Shown piece after piece: positions 43,398 through 53,623 of a stretch of DNA of 64,000 nt. The notes under the pieces are model-generated. The model was not told the origin of the DNA. It searched no databases and was given only the letters and a program-made list of their open reading frames with translations. Where the stretch lies: the NCBI GenBank assembly GCA_902778245.1, contig CACYXH010000010.1:1-64000 (forward strand), read 5' to 3'. The DNA is from an uncultured Lachnospiraceae bacterium (GTDB taxonomy: Bacteria; Bacillota; Clostridia; Lachnospirales; Lachnospiraceae). Within the stretch, counting starts at the first letter, position 1. Each line of letters begins with the position of its first letter. The translations under genes and the position numbers were made by a program.

Positions 43398-44636
43398 TTA
43401 GATCAAAGGGTATTTATCTGTCAGGCTCTTCACCAGCTTCTTGGCTTCCTCGGTCTTGCTCTCGCCTTCTTTGAGAATCATGGCGATCGCCTCCGCGATG
43501 ACATCCATATCCTCCTCATTCATACCTCTGGCTGTAACTGCCGGAGTACCAAGTCGCACACCGCTGGTAACAAATGCCGATTTTGGATCGTTGGGAATGG
43601 TATTCTTATTGCAGGTAATATTCACGCTGTCCAGAAGATTCTCCACTTCCTTACCTGTTTTTCCAACACTGGTCAGATCTACCAGCATCAAATGGTTGTC
43701 CGTACCACCGGATACGATCTTGATACCGCGGTCCATCAGACCTTTGCACAGAGCTTTCGCGTTCTTTACAATGTTTTCCTGATATACCTTGTATTCCGGG
43801 CTAAGCACTTCTTTGAAGCACACTGCTTTGGCCGCGATGACATGCATCAGCGGACCACCCTGAATGCCTGGGAAAATCGCTTTATTAAATTTATGTTCCT
43901 CTGCAAACTCCTTGCTGGAAAGGATCATACCGCCCCGGGGTCCCCGGAGTGTTTTATGGGTGGTGGTGGTAGTTACATGGGCATAGGGAATCGGACTTGG
44001 ATGCTGTCCTGCAGCTACCAGACCTGCAATATGAGCCATATCTACCATCAAATATGCCCCTACCTCATCCGCGATCTCACGGAATCTTTTGAAGTCAATA
44101 ATGCGGGCATAAGCGCTGGCTCCTGCCACGATCAGTTTTGGCTTACATTCCAGCGCGATCTCTCTCACCTTATCATAGTCGATCACGCCTTCATCATTTA
44201 CGCCGTAGGGCACAACATGAAAATAAGCGCCGGACATATTAGCAGGGCTTCCATGGGTCAGATGTCCGCCATGCGCCAGATTCATACCCATCACTGTATC
44301 ACCGGGCTGCAGCAGAGCAAAGAATACCGCCATGTTTGCCTGAGCGCCGGAATGAGGCTGCACATTGGCATAGGTACATCCAAAAATCTCCATGGCGCGG
44401 TCTCTGGCCAGATCTTCTACTACGTCTACACACTGGCATCCGCCATAATAACGTTTTCCCGGATATCCTTCCGCGTATTTGTTAGTCAACGGGCTTCCCA
44501 TAGCAGCCATAACCGCTTTTGTCACCCAGTTTTCTGAAGCAATCAGCTCTATGTGGCTGTTCTGCCGCTCCTGCTCCGCCACAATGGCGTCAGCGATCTC
44601 CGGGTCTGTCTTTCTGATCTCATCCAGTGAATACAT
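43398..44636 (-). CDS. glyA: Serine hydroxymethyltransferase
   Basis: The PLP enzyme interconverts serine and glycine with tetrahydrofolate, the main one-carbon source. The 412-residue length is standard. Motifs seen are [38 protein letters not shown], the PLP lysine in [16 protein letters not shown] and [27 protein letters not shown] precedes the ATG. A consensus promoter (44761-44789) lies about 125 bases upstream and the MITE-like element lies behind the stop. It looks monocistronic. Confidence 0.96.
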   Translation of the reverse strand: MYSLDEIRKTDPEIADAIVAEQERQNSHIELIASENWVTKAVMAAMGSPLTNKYAEGYPGKRYYGGCQCVDVVEDLARDRAMEIFGCTYANVQPHSGAQANMAVFFALLQPGDTVMGMNLAHGGHLTHGSPANMSGAYFHVVPYGVNDEGVIDYDKVREIALECKPKLIVAGASAYARIIDFKRFREIADEVGAYLMVDMAHIAGLVAAGQHPSPIPYAHVTTTTTHKTLRGPRGGMILSSKEFAEEHKFNKAIFPGIQGGPLMHVIAAKAVCFKEVLSPEYKVYQENIVKNAKALCKGLMDRGIKIVSGGTDNHLMLVDLTSVGKTGKEVENLLDSVNITCNKNTIPNDPKSAFVTSGVRLGTPAVTARGMNEEDMDVIAEAIAMILKEGESKTEEAKKLVKSLTDKYPLI

Positions 44637-44760
44637 TTCAAAGTCCTCCCTTACGTCTGTTCATCTCTTACTTATCCATCTTTTCTATATCTGTCTTTCT
44701 TACGCCGACTTTGGGGCGTTTTGTCTTCCGTACGCTTCCATCTGTGCGCGCACTATGCAC

Positions 44761-44789
44761 ACTATACTTGATTTCCTCTGCACTGTCAA
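44761..44789 (-). promoter_or_regulatory. Promoter of glyA
   Basis: On the minus strand TTGACA (44784-44789), 17 bases, TATAGT (44761-44766). The leader to the ATG is about 120 nt; it showed no glycine-riboswitch pattern. Confidence 0.75.
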
Positions 44790-44795
44790 GCGAAA

Positions 44796-45461
44796 TTACA
44801 GATAGAATTGCAGTACCACAGAAATCAGGTTCGCCCCCATATGAAACAGGATCGGAACTTTCAGAAAACCCGCTTTTTCATAAAACCAGTGCAGCAGACA
44901 TGCCATGGGGAGCGCGTATATGATCTGTATCATGTTTCCATGGGACAGCGCAAACAGAAGGATGGCCACTGCCAAAGCACCCTTCTTTGGCAAAAACTCC
45001 AACAGCCGATGATAAACCAGACCCCGATAGAGCAGCTCCTCCGCAACCGGTACCGCTATTCCCAACCCTAAAATCTGCACCAGGATATCACCGGAAAACA
45101 ATTCTTCCTGCACCCGGTTGGAAAAAAATTCTGTGATACCGCTTATCTGCATCAGAAAGCTGCCTGCGCAGGACGCAAGCATACCGCTGAAAAATGCTGC
45201 AGGAAAGATCCAACATTTCCCTCTTTGTTTTCCCTGATCATAAAGATACTGCTGTTGGTCTCTTCTCCACATCCACCATAACACCGGAAAACTAAAGACT
45301 GCCGTCAGCGTTGTAGCCAGCGCTGCGTCGATGCCTGCCAACCCGGACGTTTGAGGGTAAGCTCCGCTGATACCCATCATTATCAATACGCCATAACTGA
45401 TCCCCAAATAGATCAGCAGAGGAGCCGCTGCTCTTCCGATTTTTCTGCCATATTCCGCCAT
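44796..45461 (-). CDS. CPBP-family intramembrane glutamic endopeptidase
   Basis: From the ATG at 45459-45461 (MAEYGRKIGRAAAPLLIYLG, preceded by AGGGTAAGATC) the product has 221 residues and about six to eight hydrophobic segments. The CPBP (Abi/Rce1) motifs are EELLYRG near residue 140, ALSHGN and FHMGANLI, which supply the Glu and His residues of the active site. These proteases cut in the membrane; in Firmicutes some members serve in bacteriocin immunity or signalling. No partner gene is seen. The upstream longer frame lacks a start site. Confidence 0.85.
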   Translation of the reverse strand: MAEYGRKIGRAAAPLLIYLGISYGVLIMMGISGAYPQTSGLAGIDAALATTLTAVFSFPVLWWMWRRDQQQYLYDQGKQRGKCWIFPAAFFSGMLASCAGSFLMQISGITEFFSNRVQEELFSGDILVQILGLGIAVPVAEELLYRGLVYHRLLEFLPKKGALAVAILLFALSHGNMIQIIYALPMACLLHWFYEKAGFLKVPILFHMGANLISVVLQFYL

Positions 45462-45564
45462 CTTGATCTTACCCTGCTTTTCATTCCTGATAATGTTGCT
45501 ATAATAACACGCTCCACAGGAAAAGTCTATTTGCAAAATATCGAATTATATATGCCCTTTCCAA

Positions 45565-48474
45565 TCATTTTCGGATCCGGGGAAAAGCAACGATGGCAAA
45601 AATGAAAAGCAGTATCGTCAGCAAGACCAGGAGAAACAAAATCCCCCAGACAGACTGTAATTTCCGTATAATACGTCCCGTCAGGCCGTTTTGCGTTTCC
45701 TTCTTCGCCACAGCTAATCCCGGGTTTTTTATCAGAGTATCTTCCTCACTGTTTTTATCCTCCTGCAAAGAGTCTTTTCCTTTCTCCTCTCCTCCGGCAG
45801 AGCGTTTCAGTTCTTCCAATTCTCTGGCGCTTTTTTCTGTTTCCACATAAGGTTCTATATCCGCTTCTTCTTTTTCTGTAATATAATAGGGAAGTTCCTC
45901 CGTCCAGAACTCATTTCCTGCCTCGTCCAGCACGTACACCTGGAGCCTCTGCCAGGATGTTTTCGCCTCTGCCTTCCATTTAATAATACCTCCCTGCCGA
46001 TGAATTTCTTCTCCATCACAAGAGTAAGCCAGCTGTCCGTCCAGATAGAGTTTCATTTCTTTCAACCTTCCGTTGTCCCTGGGTTCCAGGCAGGCCCACA
46101 CTTCTTTCGCGCGGTAGATCCGCTCCTTTTCCAGACCTGTGATGAAACATTCCGGAGGAGTACGGTCTATGGCAAAAGAAACCGCTTTTTCCTGTGTCTG
46201 ACTGTCAGCACTGTTTTTGGCCCGATCCGTAGAGAGCAGGATCACTTCATACATTCCTTCCTGAGCAAATACCTGCTGTGATACCGTATAGCTGTAACGT
46301 TTCCATGTATTACTCCCGCCGGAATGCCTGACAGTATAGTCCTTCCCCTCCGCCAGTTCGCGCATACTTCCGTCTTTTCTGCATAAAATCTGTACTTCGC
46401 CCACATCATCAATATTTGTTTCCAGAAATACCACCGGGAACGCCTCCCGGTGATAAAACTGACTTAACGCCTGTCTGGTCTCATCCGTCAGATCATAGAC
46501 GGATCCAAAACGGTTGACTGAAAAAGTGATCTGCTCCTCCGTCTGATTGCCAGCCAGATCTTCGGCAGCTGCCCGGAGCGTATAAATATCATCGAAAGCC
46601 TTGCTGTAAGGAAAATCCTCAAAGATAATCTCCGCCCCCTGATCGTTTTCTTCCTGCCTGACCAGCGCCGGAGCACTCCCTCCATTGGCGCCATTTAGTT
46701 CGACCTGCAGAGAGCCTGACCGATAGCAGGTATCACTGCATGCGACAGCCACGCGGACGGCTCCGCCATTGGCGCTGTTATTCTCCACTCCGGAAATCGA
46801 TAATCCCGGGGCTTCTGAATCCACCATGATCTGACTGCTTCTGACCCAGGCCTTGTTTCCCACATGATCTTCTGTCTCTACATATACCACATACGTTCCG
46901 TCCTGTGTCAGATCCAGCCTCGTTCCCGACAGACAGTCCTGCCACCACTCCTCTCCGTTCTGATTCAGGCTATTAAATACATCCCTGCTGGCGGCCACAA
47001 AGTACCTGGCATTTTTCATTCCGCTTTCAGAGTCCTCAGGTACGCGAATGATGACAGAAACGCCCTGGCTTCCATAGAAAATTCCCCCAGCCTCCCTGAC
47101 ATTTTCCACCGATACGACTGCCTCCGGCACTTCACCATCCACAGAAAACTCCACCGTCTCCTCCAATGAATCCGCCGTTATCTCTCCATTTTTATTTCTC
47201 CTCTTCAGGGAGAATGAAAATGTCCCCCGCTGTTGCAGGTCCCCCATTTCCGCTCCCTGATTATAACCGCTGTTCTCCAAAGGATACGCTTCTATAGAAG
47301 CTCCCCGTTGTACCCATAAAGTTCCGTCTTCCGTCCGGTAAAACGTTCCGTCCTTTCCTCCCAGCTCATAATCGCTTCCTAATACCGCTCTGGACTGGGC
47401 AATCACCAGACTGCCTGTCTTGTATTTTCCAGAAGCGGCATCCTGGGAAAAAACATAATTATCGGTAGGATTTCCCGATAATTTCCCCTTTTTATTTTTG
47501 CGCAGCACCAATGCATCCTGATATATTTTCTGTGTTCCCTGTTGGTAAATATCGCTGTGGGGCTCTATCACCGAAGTATTTAGTGCAATATCCGGCATTT
47601 CAAATCCCTCCGGCACAATTTCATTTCCGTTTTCATCCCTGAGGAAACCGCTAACCTGCACTTTCCCCAACAGATGCACATTTTCCATCTTTACGGCGCT
47701 TCCGTAGGTCTTCCATCCATCCGGTATCATTACAGTAAGTTCTCTTGGCAAAATCCTTGCTGTAAGAGGAGTTTCCTCTACTTCCAGCTGATACACTTCC
47801 GCCCCGGTGTCATCCAGATCAAACTCAAAGGCCACCGCCCATTCTCCCACATCGCTCCCCGCCAAATGCGCTTCATATGTAATCTGCGGCAAGTCTTCCG
47901 CTTCTTTTCTCTCAACAATCTCCACATCATACCCCAGTTCTATCCGGTCTGTCCCATCGTAAATTTTGCTGTTGTCCGCTCCCAAAACATGGATATTGGA
48001 AACCCGCATAATTTGCTTCTCCGGCTCGGTCTGTGTTTCCGCCTCTGCTGTCTCTTTCTCTGTGTCAAGTTCCGTGGATTTTTCTCTCACATCCTCTGTA
48101 TTTGCTTCCGTGGATTTTTCTCTCACATCCTCTGTATCTGCTTCTGTGGATTTTTCTGTCAGCTCCTCTGTATCTGCTTCTGTAGTTTTCTCCGTTGCTT
48201 CGCTCTCTGACTCTATTTCACTTTCTAACTCTGTCTCGCTTTTCGTCTCTGTCTCTGCCTCTGTTTTGCTTTCCGTCTCTGTCTCAGCTTCTGTCTCCGT
48301 TTCGCTGTGCAGTTCACGCTCCTTCTGCATCATTATTTCTCCTTCCCCTTCTATCTGCACCTTCTGCTCTGTCTCAGATGCCTTTACTCTTTTTCCGTAC
48401 TCCACATAACGGCTCGCCAAAAGCAGTGATAAAATCAATACCACCACTGTTTTCTTTTCAAAATGCTTCTTCAT
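45565..48474 (-). CDS. Large membrane-anchored surface protein coupled to a protein kinase
   Basis: The 969-residue protein has a signal peptide (VVVLILSLLLASRYVEYGK), then a low-complexity region of about 120 residues built from Glu/Thr/Ser repeats (TETEAETETESK; TEADTEDVREKSTEANTE). Several beta-rich, Ig-like domains follow (about 160-900; one is led by VSNIHVLGADNSKIYDGTD). The end is a single membrane helix (GILFLLVLLTILLFIFAIVAF) with a short basic tail. No LPXTG is present. Its start overlaps the kinase gene by 17 bases, so the two are probably made together. A sensing or adhesion role is inferred. Confidence 0.75.
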   Translation of the reverse strand: MKKHFEKKTVVVLILSLLLASRYVEYGKRVKASETEQKVQIEGEGEIMMQKERELHSETETEAETETESKTEAETETKSETELESEIESESEATEKTTEADTEELTEKSTEADTEDVREKSTEANTEDVREKSTELDTEKETAEAETQTEPEKQIMRVSNIHVLGADNSKIYDGTDRIELGYDVEIVERKEAEDLPQITYEAHLAGSDVGEWAVAFEFDLDDTGAEVYQLEVEETPLTARILPRELTVMIPDGWKTYGSAVKMENVHLLGKVQVSGFLRDENGNEIVPEGFEMPDIALNTSVIEPHSDIYQQGTQKIYQDALVLRKNKKGKLSGNPTDNYVFSQDAASGKYKTGSLVIAQSRAVLGSDYELGGKDGTFYRTEDGTLWVQRGASIEAYPLENSGYNQGAEMGDLQQRGTFSFSLKRRNKNGEITADSLEETVEFSVDGEVPEAVVSVENVREAGGIFYGSQGVSVIIRVPEDSESGMKNARYFVAASRDVFNSLNQNGEEWWQDCLSGTRLDLTQDGTYVVYVETEDHVGNKAWVRSSQIMVDSEAPGLSISGVENNSANGGAVRVAVACSDTCYRSGSLQVELNGANGGSAPALVRQEENDQGAEIIFEDFPYSKAFDDIYTLRAAAEDLAGNQTEEQITFSVNRFGSVYDLTDETRQALSQFYHREAFPVVFLETNIDDVGEVQILCRKDGSMRELAEGKDYTVRHSGGSNTWKRYSYTVSQQVFAQEGMYEVILLSTDRAKNSADSQTQEKAVSFAIDRTPPECFITGLEKERIYRAKEVWACLEPRDNGRLKEMKLYLDGQLAYSCDGEEIHRQGGIIKWKAEAKTSWQRLQVYVLDEAGNEFWTEELPYYITEKEEADIEPYVETEKSARELEELKRSAGGEEKGKDSLQEDKNSEEDTLIKNPGLAVAKKETQNGLTGRIIRKLQSVWGILFLLVLLTILLFIFAIVAFPRIRK

Positions 48475-50176
48475 TCAATTCCCCCTTTTCCTTTTCCATC
48501 CTGTCAGTACGCTGTAATGTATTTTCCAGATGCTCCAATATCTCCTCTGCAGTCTGGGCACCGTATGCTATTTCCTGTTTCAATTCATCTTCCAGCTGCG
48601 TACCGCTTTGATCTGTTTCCACATTCTCCGCCCTCTTGGCAAGCTGTTTCACCACAGCGGTCAGTTCTTCCTTTTTAATCCCTGTCTTTTGCATTTCCTT
48701 CGCCAGAAAAAGAATCTGCTGAAGAGATTCCTGGTAAAAGCGAAGTCTAGTAACCGGCTGACTGTATCCGTCAACTCCTGCTTCCAGCAGCTGTTTCAGT
48801 TCCTGCCAATAGACCTGGGCGTAGTTCTCCTTCTCTCCGCTATCATCCTGTATTCCAAGGCGTTCATAATAGCTCCCCATATGGCTGTAAATCTGTGCCC
48901 GGATGCTCCAGCCAGGCGCTTCTTCCTTTTTTGTTCCATCTACAGCACGGACAGCCTTTGAAAACCATCCCGCAGCAATTTTCCGGCCATCCTGTCCCTC
49001 ATAGTCATACCAGTAGATCATCCCCAGCTCCGATGCAAACGCGCCATAAGCCTCCGGATTCTCCTCCAGCATTTCTTCATTGGTGTCTGATTTTCCAACA
49101 GGTATAGTGTGAAGTAATGTGCGCAGAAATTCCTCCTCCCGGCAGTCAAATACTGCATCGGCGTCCGCCTGGTGAAGATACTGCAGATACGCCTCGCCTC
49201 GCTCCGGCGCAGTGTACACGGCTTTTTTATAGTACTCCTCGCTTTTTTCTTCTCCCGCACAAAGTGCTTCCGCTAACAGCCGGTCATAATCCCAGTCTTC
49301 CTTGATACGGGTCTGAAACTCCCGGGGAATTTCCCGCGCCGCCATTCCCGCCGTTATGCTCAATAACATAAGAGCGATCCAGAAACGATAGCGCTGTTTT
49401 TCAAAATAATACTTCTTTTTTGCCCGTCCAAGGCTCCTGGAAAGGCTTCGGCTGCTTTCCCACCGATCCCCGGGGCTGACCTGAACACATTTTTTAATCA
49501 CTTCCCCCAGATAGTCCGGGCATCCATTGATTCTGCTTTTTTTCAGAGCATGGCTGTAAGGCACCCCGGAGATCAAACGGTACAAAGTAGCACCCAAGCC
49601 GTAAATATCAGTTCGAACATCCACCGGTTTTGACAGATCATACTGTTCCGGCGCTGCGTAACCGTCCGTTCCTCGGCGCTGGTTTACCTCTGTCATTCCG
49701 GACTTTCTCTGAGCCGCTCCAAAATCCACCAGCACCAGCCTGCCGTTCTTTTTTCGGATAATATTGGCAGGTTTTATATCCAGATGAAGGATAGGCAGAG
49801 TTTGTCCGTGCAGATAGCAAAGAACATTGCTGATCTCATCCCCCACTTCCAGAACTTCCTCCGGAGAAAAACGCTTTCTTTGCTTCAGCCATTCCTCCAG
49901 TGTACGCCCTCTGACGTACTCCATGATCAGAAAACAATGCGCTTCATCTTCCAACACATCAACGATCTTCGGCAAAGAAGGGTGTTGCAGTTTCTTCATC
50001 ATATTGATCTCGTGAAATTCCTGCCCATCTCCCCGTTTTAAGATTTCTTTTACTGCCCATAACTGCACTGTCTGCAGATGAACAGCCAGCCAAACACTGC
50101 CCTCCCCGCCCTTTCCCAGAGCTTTCAAAATACGGTACTTACCTGACAGTACCTCTCCTGTCTGCAGGCGCGTCAC
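48458..50176 (-). CDS. Transmembrane Ser/Thr protein kinase (Hanks type)
   Basis: The N-terminal domain (about 12-260) has the glycine loop LGKGGEGSVWLA, the lysine in LWAVKEIL, the catalytic HLDIKPANII (HxDxKxxN with Leu for Arg, so the loop is non-RD), DFGAAQR and AAPEQYDLS. A membrane helix follows near 268-286 (FWIALMLLSITAGMA). The extracellular part of about 285 residues is helical and TPR-like, not PASTA, so it does not look like PrkC. AGAGGTACTGTC precedes the start. The downstream surface protein gene overlaps its 3' end. Confidence 0.85.
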   Translation of the reverse strand: MTRLQTGEVLSGKYRILKALGKGGEGSVWLAVHLQTVQLWAVKEILKRGDGQEFHEINMMKKLQHPSLPKIVDVLEDEAHCFLIMEYVRGRTLEEWLKQRKRFSPEEVLEVGDEISNVLCYLHGQTLPILHLDIKPANIIRKKNGRLVLVDFGAAQRKSGMTEVNQRRGTDGYAAPEQYDLSKPVDVRTDIYGLGATLYRLISGVPYSHALKKSRINGCPDYLGEVIKKCVQVSPGDRWESSRSLSRSLGRAKKKYYFEKQRYRFWIALMLLSITAGMAAREIPREFQTRIKEDWDYDRLLAEALCAGEEKSEEYYKKAVYTAPERGEAYLQYLHQADADAVFDCREEEFLRTLLHTIPVGKSDTNEEMLEENPEAYGAFASELGMIYWYDYEGQDGRKIAAGWFSKAVRAVDGTKKEEAPGWSIRAQIYSHMGSYYERLGIQDDSGEKENYAQVYWQELKQLLEAGVDGYSQPVTRLRFYQESLQQILFLAKEMQKTGIKKEELTAVVKQLAKRAENVETDQSGTQLEDELKQEIAYGAQTAEEILEHLENTLQRTDRMEKEKGELNEEAF

Positions 50177-50245
50177 CCCCTGTTCTTAACTTTTAAATTA
50201 ATAAATGCTTGAATTCTGGGCGAATGCCCATGAGTGAAACAGAAA

Positions 50246-50300
50246 AATAGAGCTATATCTTTGCAATGTTTTGTATTGCATTTGCCGATATAGCTCTATT
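50246..50300 (-). terminator. Terminator of argS
   Basis: AATAGAGCTATATC (50246-50259) and GATATAGCTCTATT (50287-50300) pair exactly with further TGCAATG/TATTGCA pairing inside. On the minus strand TTTTTC follows. Confidence 0.75.
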
Positions 50301-50350
50301 ATATACATTTCGTGACGTATGTCAAGTCATTTCTGATTTTTATTTATTTT

Positions 50351-52117
50351 TTACATTCGCTCCGGAGCCGAGAAGCCCAGCAGGTCAATGCTGGTCTCCA
50401 GCACTCTGCGGGTCAGTTCCAACAGCGCGATCCATGAAGCTTTCTGCTCCTCATTCCCTTCTGAGAGGATCTTCGTTTCATGGTAGAAACGGTTAAAATC
50501 ATTCGCCAGATCGTAAATATAAGAACAGATTTTATGGGGCGCTATCTCCTCATATGCCTGATAAATGGCATCGGAGAACCGGGTCAGTTCCAGCATAAGG
50601 TTCTTTTCACTGTCGCTGGCTGCCAGCCCGATCTTTGCGCCTTCCAGACTGCCGCCTGCCGCCTGATACTTCGCCAGGATCGACTTGATCCGGACGATGG
50701 TATACAGAATGTAGGGACCGGTATCTCCTTCAAAGGAGGTAAACTTGTCCACATCAAAAATATAATCTTTGGAGGCCTGGTTAGAGAGGTCACCATACTT
50801 GATGGCGGATAAGGCCACCAGCTTCGCTGTCTCCCGTGCCTCCTCTGGATCCGCCTCATGGTTTTCCATGATCTTGCGATACATTTCTTCATTGATCTGG
50901 GTAAGGAGATGTTCCAGGCGCATCACACCGCCTTCGCGGGTCTTAAAAGGCTTTCCGTCCTTGCCGTTCATCGTTCCGAAGCCCAGGAATTTCAACTGGG
51001 TATCCTCTTTGATCAGCTTCGTCTTACGGGCGCAGCGGAACACCTGCGTAAAGTACAGTTCCTGCCGCTTGTCCACCACATAAATGATCTCATCCGGATC
51101 AAAGAGTTTCCGGCGTTCCACGATCGTAGCCAGATCCGTAGTATTGTACAGAGAAGCCCCATCGGATTTTAAGATCATGCAGGGCGGGATTTCCTTAGTA
51201 TCCGTTTCCTCCTTTACATCCACCACCAGGGCCCCCTGATCCAGATGCGCATAGCCCTTGTCCTTCATGTACTGCACCATATCCGGAATGTAGGGCTGGG
51301 CGTCGGATTCTTTCTTCCACAGATCAAACTCTACCTGCAGGTTCCCATAATTCTTCTTCAGATCGGCAATGGACACGTCCAGAATGTGATGCCACAATGC
51401 CAGATAACCTGGATTTCCGTGCTGCAGTTCGTAAGTAGCCTGCATCGCTTCTTCTTTGTAGGCCGCATCCTCCTTGGATCTCCCGCTGGCGCAGGGATAG
51501 ATCTCTTCCAGCTCTGAAATAGTAAAAGGGGCTTCCTTCGGGTACTCTCCCGTATATTCAGTATCAAAATAAGGCAGATCCGGCTGGCGGTGCTTCACTT
51601 CCGTAATGATCAGCCCCATCTGCAGTCCCCAGTCGCCAAGATGCACATCGCCGATGGTCTTATGTCCCAGAAAACGGCCGATACGCTTTACACTCTCGCC
51701 GATAATGGCGGAGCGCAGATGACCGACATGCAGAGGCTTTGCCACATTGGCCCCGCCGTAATCGATGATGATGGTCTTGGGCTGCGCAGCTTTCTCAATG
51801 GACAGGTTCTCATCTGTCTGCATCTGCTGCAGATAACCGGAGAGAAATTCTTTCTTGAGTTTCAAATTGATAAAGCCCGGATTGACCGCCGTCACTTCCT
51901 CAAAAACTTCGCTCTTTTCCAGCTCGGCCACCACATCATTCGCAATCATGATGGGAGCCTTTTTGTATTTTTTCGCTGCTGCCATGGCTCCGTTGCACTG
52001 ATATTCACACAGATCCGGCCGGTTGGACAATGTTACCCTTCCCAGGCTTCCATCGTATCCCGCCGCCTCGAAAGCGCGGACCGCCTCTTTATTGATCAAA
52101 TTTAAAATCCGTTCCAT
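50351..52117 (-). CDS. argS: Arginyl-tRNA synthetase
   Basis: The ATG at 52115-52117 with AGGAGGAAATT gives 588 residues, a normal length. It has the class I HIGH-type motif HVGHLRSAIIGESVKRIGR, the ArgRS insertion and the substitute for KMSKS typical of many ArgRS (MNGKDGKPFKTREGGVMRL). The C-terminal DALR domain ends TRRVLETSIDLLGFSAPERM. It charges tRNA-Arg. A terminator hairpin lies 50 bases behind it. The gene has its own unit and no T-box leader was found. Confidence 0.96.
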   Translation of the reverse strand: MERILNLINKEAVRAFEAAGYDGSLGRVTLSNRPDLCEYQCNGAMAAAKKYKKAPIMIANDVVAELEKSEVFEEVTAVNPGFINLKLKKEFLSGYLQQMQTDENLSIEKAAQPKTIIIDYGGANVAKPLHVGHLRSAIIGESVKRIGRFLGHKTIGDVHLGDWGLQMGLIITEVKHRQPDLPYFDTEYTGEYPKEAPFTISELEEIYPCASGRSKEDAAYKEEAMQATYELQHGNPGYLALWHHILDVSIADLKKNYGNLQVEFDLWKKESDAQPYIPDMVQYMKDKGYAHLDQGALVVDVKEETDTKEIPPCMILKSDGASLYNTTDLATIVERRKLFDPDEIIYVVDKRQELYFTQVFRCARKTKLIKEDTQLKFLGFGTMNGKDGKPFKTREGGVMRLEHLLTQINEEMYRKIMENHEADPEEARETAKLVALSAIKYGDLSNQASKDYIFDVDKFTSFEGDTGPYILYTIVRIKSILAKYQAAGGSLEGAKIGLAASDSEKNLMLELTRFSDAIYQAYEEIAPHKICSYIYDLANDFNRFYHETKILSEGNEEQKASWIALLELTRRVLETSIDLLGFSAPERM

Positions 52118-52204
52118 AATTTCCTCCTGATTTATAACTGCATAGCATTTCAAACAGTATAGCATATCCCGCAAATTGCGACAATAACATATTTCTCTGA
52201 TACC

Positions 52205-53521
52205 CTACTCTTCCCGGAGCCAGTTCAGATATTCCTGCACCTGTCTTTCATACCCACTGTCAGAGGGATGATAAAATCTGCGTTCTCCCAGTTCTTGCGG
52301 CAGATACCGCTGCCCGGAAAAATGTTTGGGATAATCGTGGGCATACTCATATCCCACACCATGTCCCAGTTTATGGGCGCCTCCATAGTGAGCATCCTGA
52401 AGGTGGACGGGCACGGTGGCTTTCATTGACCTTACCGCGTCCATGGCCTCTCCAATGGCAACCGTAGCAGAATTGCTCTTAGGCGCGGTTGCCATATACA
52501 ATGCCGCCTGGGCTAATATCAGCTGCGCCTCCGGCATGCCCACACGCTCCACCGCCTGGGCCGCCGCCACCGCCACCTGCAGCGCCTGAGGATCCGCGTT
52601 GCCAATATCCTCCGAGGCAATGATCATGATCCTGCGGGCAATGAAGGTAACACTTTCACCGGCATACAGCATTCTTGCCAGATAATACACCGCTGCGTCC
52701 GGGTCGGAACCCCGCATACTTTTAATAAAAGCGGAAATGGTGTCGTAATGGTTGTCCCCGGTCTTATCATAGCGGATCACCCTCTTCTGGATACATTCGG
52801 AGGCCACCTCCAGCGTAATGTGGATCTTCCCGTCCTCCTCCCGCTTTGTGGTAAGAACGCCAAGTTCCACAGCATTGAGGGCTGCCCTCGCGTCTCCGTC
52901 AGCGATATCCGCCAGGAAATCCAAGGCATCCTCCTCGATCACGGCATGATAAGCTCCCATTCCCCGCTCCTGATCGTACACCGCGCGCTTTATCAGAGTA
53001 CAAATGTCTTCCTTCTCCAGCGGTTTCAGTTCAAAGATCACCGATCGGGAGATCAGAGCGCCATTGACCTCAAAGTAGGGATTCTCTGTGGTTGCCCCGA
53101 TCAAAATGATCGTTCCATCTTCCACAAACGGCAGCAGATAATCCTGCTGACCTTTATTGAAACGGTGGATCTCGTCCACAAACAGGATGGTTTTCTTTCC
53201 GTACATTCCCAGATTGTCCTTCGCCGCCTTCACCACTTCTTCCATATCTTTTTTCCCCGCCACTGTGGCGTTGATCTGGGTAAATTCCGCACTGGTGGTA
53301 TTGGCGATCACCTTTGCCAGCGTAGTTTTCCCCGTTCCGGGCGGGCCGTAAAAAATAATGGAGCTGAGTTTATCCGCTTTGATCGCCCGGTACAGCAGCT
53401 TATCCTCCCCGATAATATGCCGCTGTCCCACCACTTCTTCCAATGTCCTTGGGCGGATGCGGGAAGCCAGGGGCGTTTCCTTTTCCATACTGTTATTTCT
53501 TGCGTACTCAAATAAATCCAT
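52205..53521 (-). CDS. rarA: Replication-associated recombination protein A (MgsA/RarA)
   Basis: This AAA+ ATPase acts at stalled replication forks. The 438-residue protein starts MDLFEYARNNSMEKETPLAS, with Walker A GPPGTGKTTLAKV, Walker B ILFVDEIHRFNKGQQD, sensor GATTENPYFEVN and the C-terminal tetramer region (PVHLQDAHYGGAHKLGHG, GVGYEYAHDYP). GAGGAAGG precedes the ATG. It is preceded on the same strand by the polysaccharide deacetylase gene 100 bases away. Confidence 0.95.
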   Translation of the reverse strand: MDLFEYARNNSMEKETPLASRIRPRTLEEVVGQRHIIGEDKLLYRAIKADKLSSIIFYGPPGTGKTTLAKVIANTTSAEFTQINATVAGKKDMEEVVKAAKDNLGMYGKKTILFVDEIHRFNKGQQDYLLPFVEDGTIILIGATTENPYFEVNGALISRSVIFELKPLEKEDICTLIKRAVYDQERGMGAYHAVIEEDALDFLADIADGDARAALNAVELGVLTTKREEDGKIHITLEVASECIQKRVIRYDKTGDNHYDTISAFIKSMRGSDPDAAVYYLARMLYAGESVTFIARRIMIIASEDIGNADPQALQVAVAAAQAVERVGMPEAQLILAQAALYMATAPKSNSATVAIGEAMDAVRSMKATVPVHLQDAHYGGAHKLGHGVGYEYAHDYPKHFSGQRYLPQELGERRFYHPSDSGYERQVQEYLNWLREE

Positions 53522-53596
53522 AATTTTTCCTTCCTCGTAATAGGTATCGGCACGATTGTTTCACAATCCTGCCAGGTCAGTCGGAACCATGCTAAA

Positions 53597-53611
53597 TCAT
53601 GCATTTCGCAT
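53597..53611 (-). CDS. Possible minimal upstream reading frame (M-R-N-A)
   Basis: GGGAGG, seven bases, then ATG CGA AAT GCA TGA stands right after the deacetylase stop. The ATG at 53602-53604 overlaps its end and opens a second frame that runs into rarA out of phase. It is either a translated leader peptide or an accident of a repeated intergenic sequence. Confidence 0.3.
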   Translation of the reverse strand: MRNA

Positions 53612-53623
53612 GATGGGTCCTCC

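Noticed and set aside
44637..44760. Glycine riboswitch in the glyA leader
   Set aside because: The leader is only about 120 nt and shows none of the conserved aptamer segments.
47990..48330. CRISPR-like or tandem-repeat array
   Set aside because: The repetitive DNA encodes a Glu/Thr-rich stalk within a continuous reading frame; repeats are short and uneven with no spacers.
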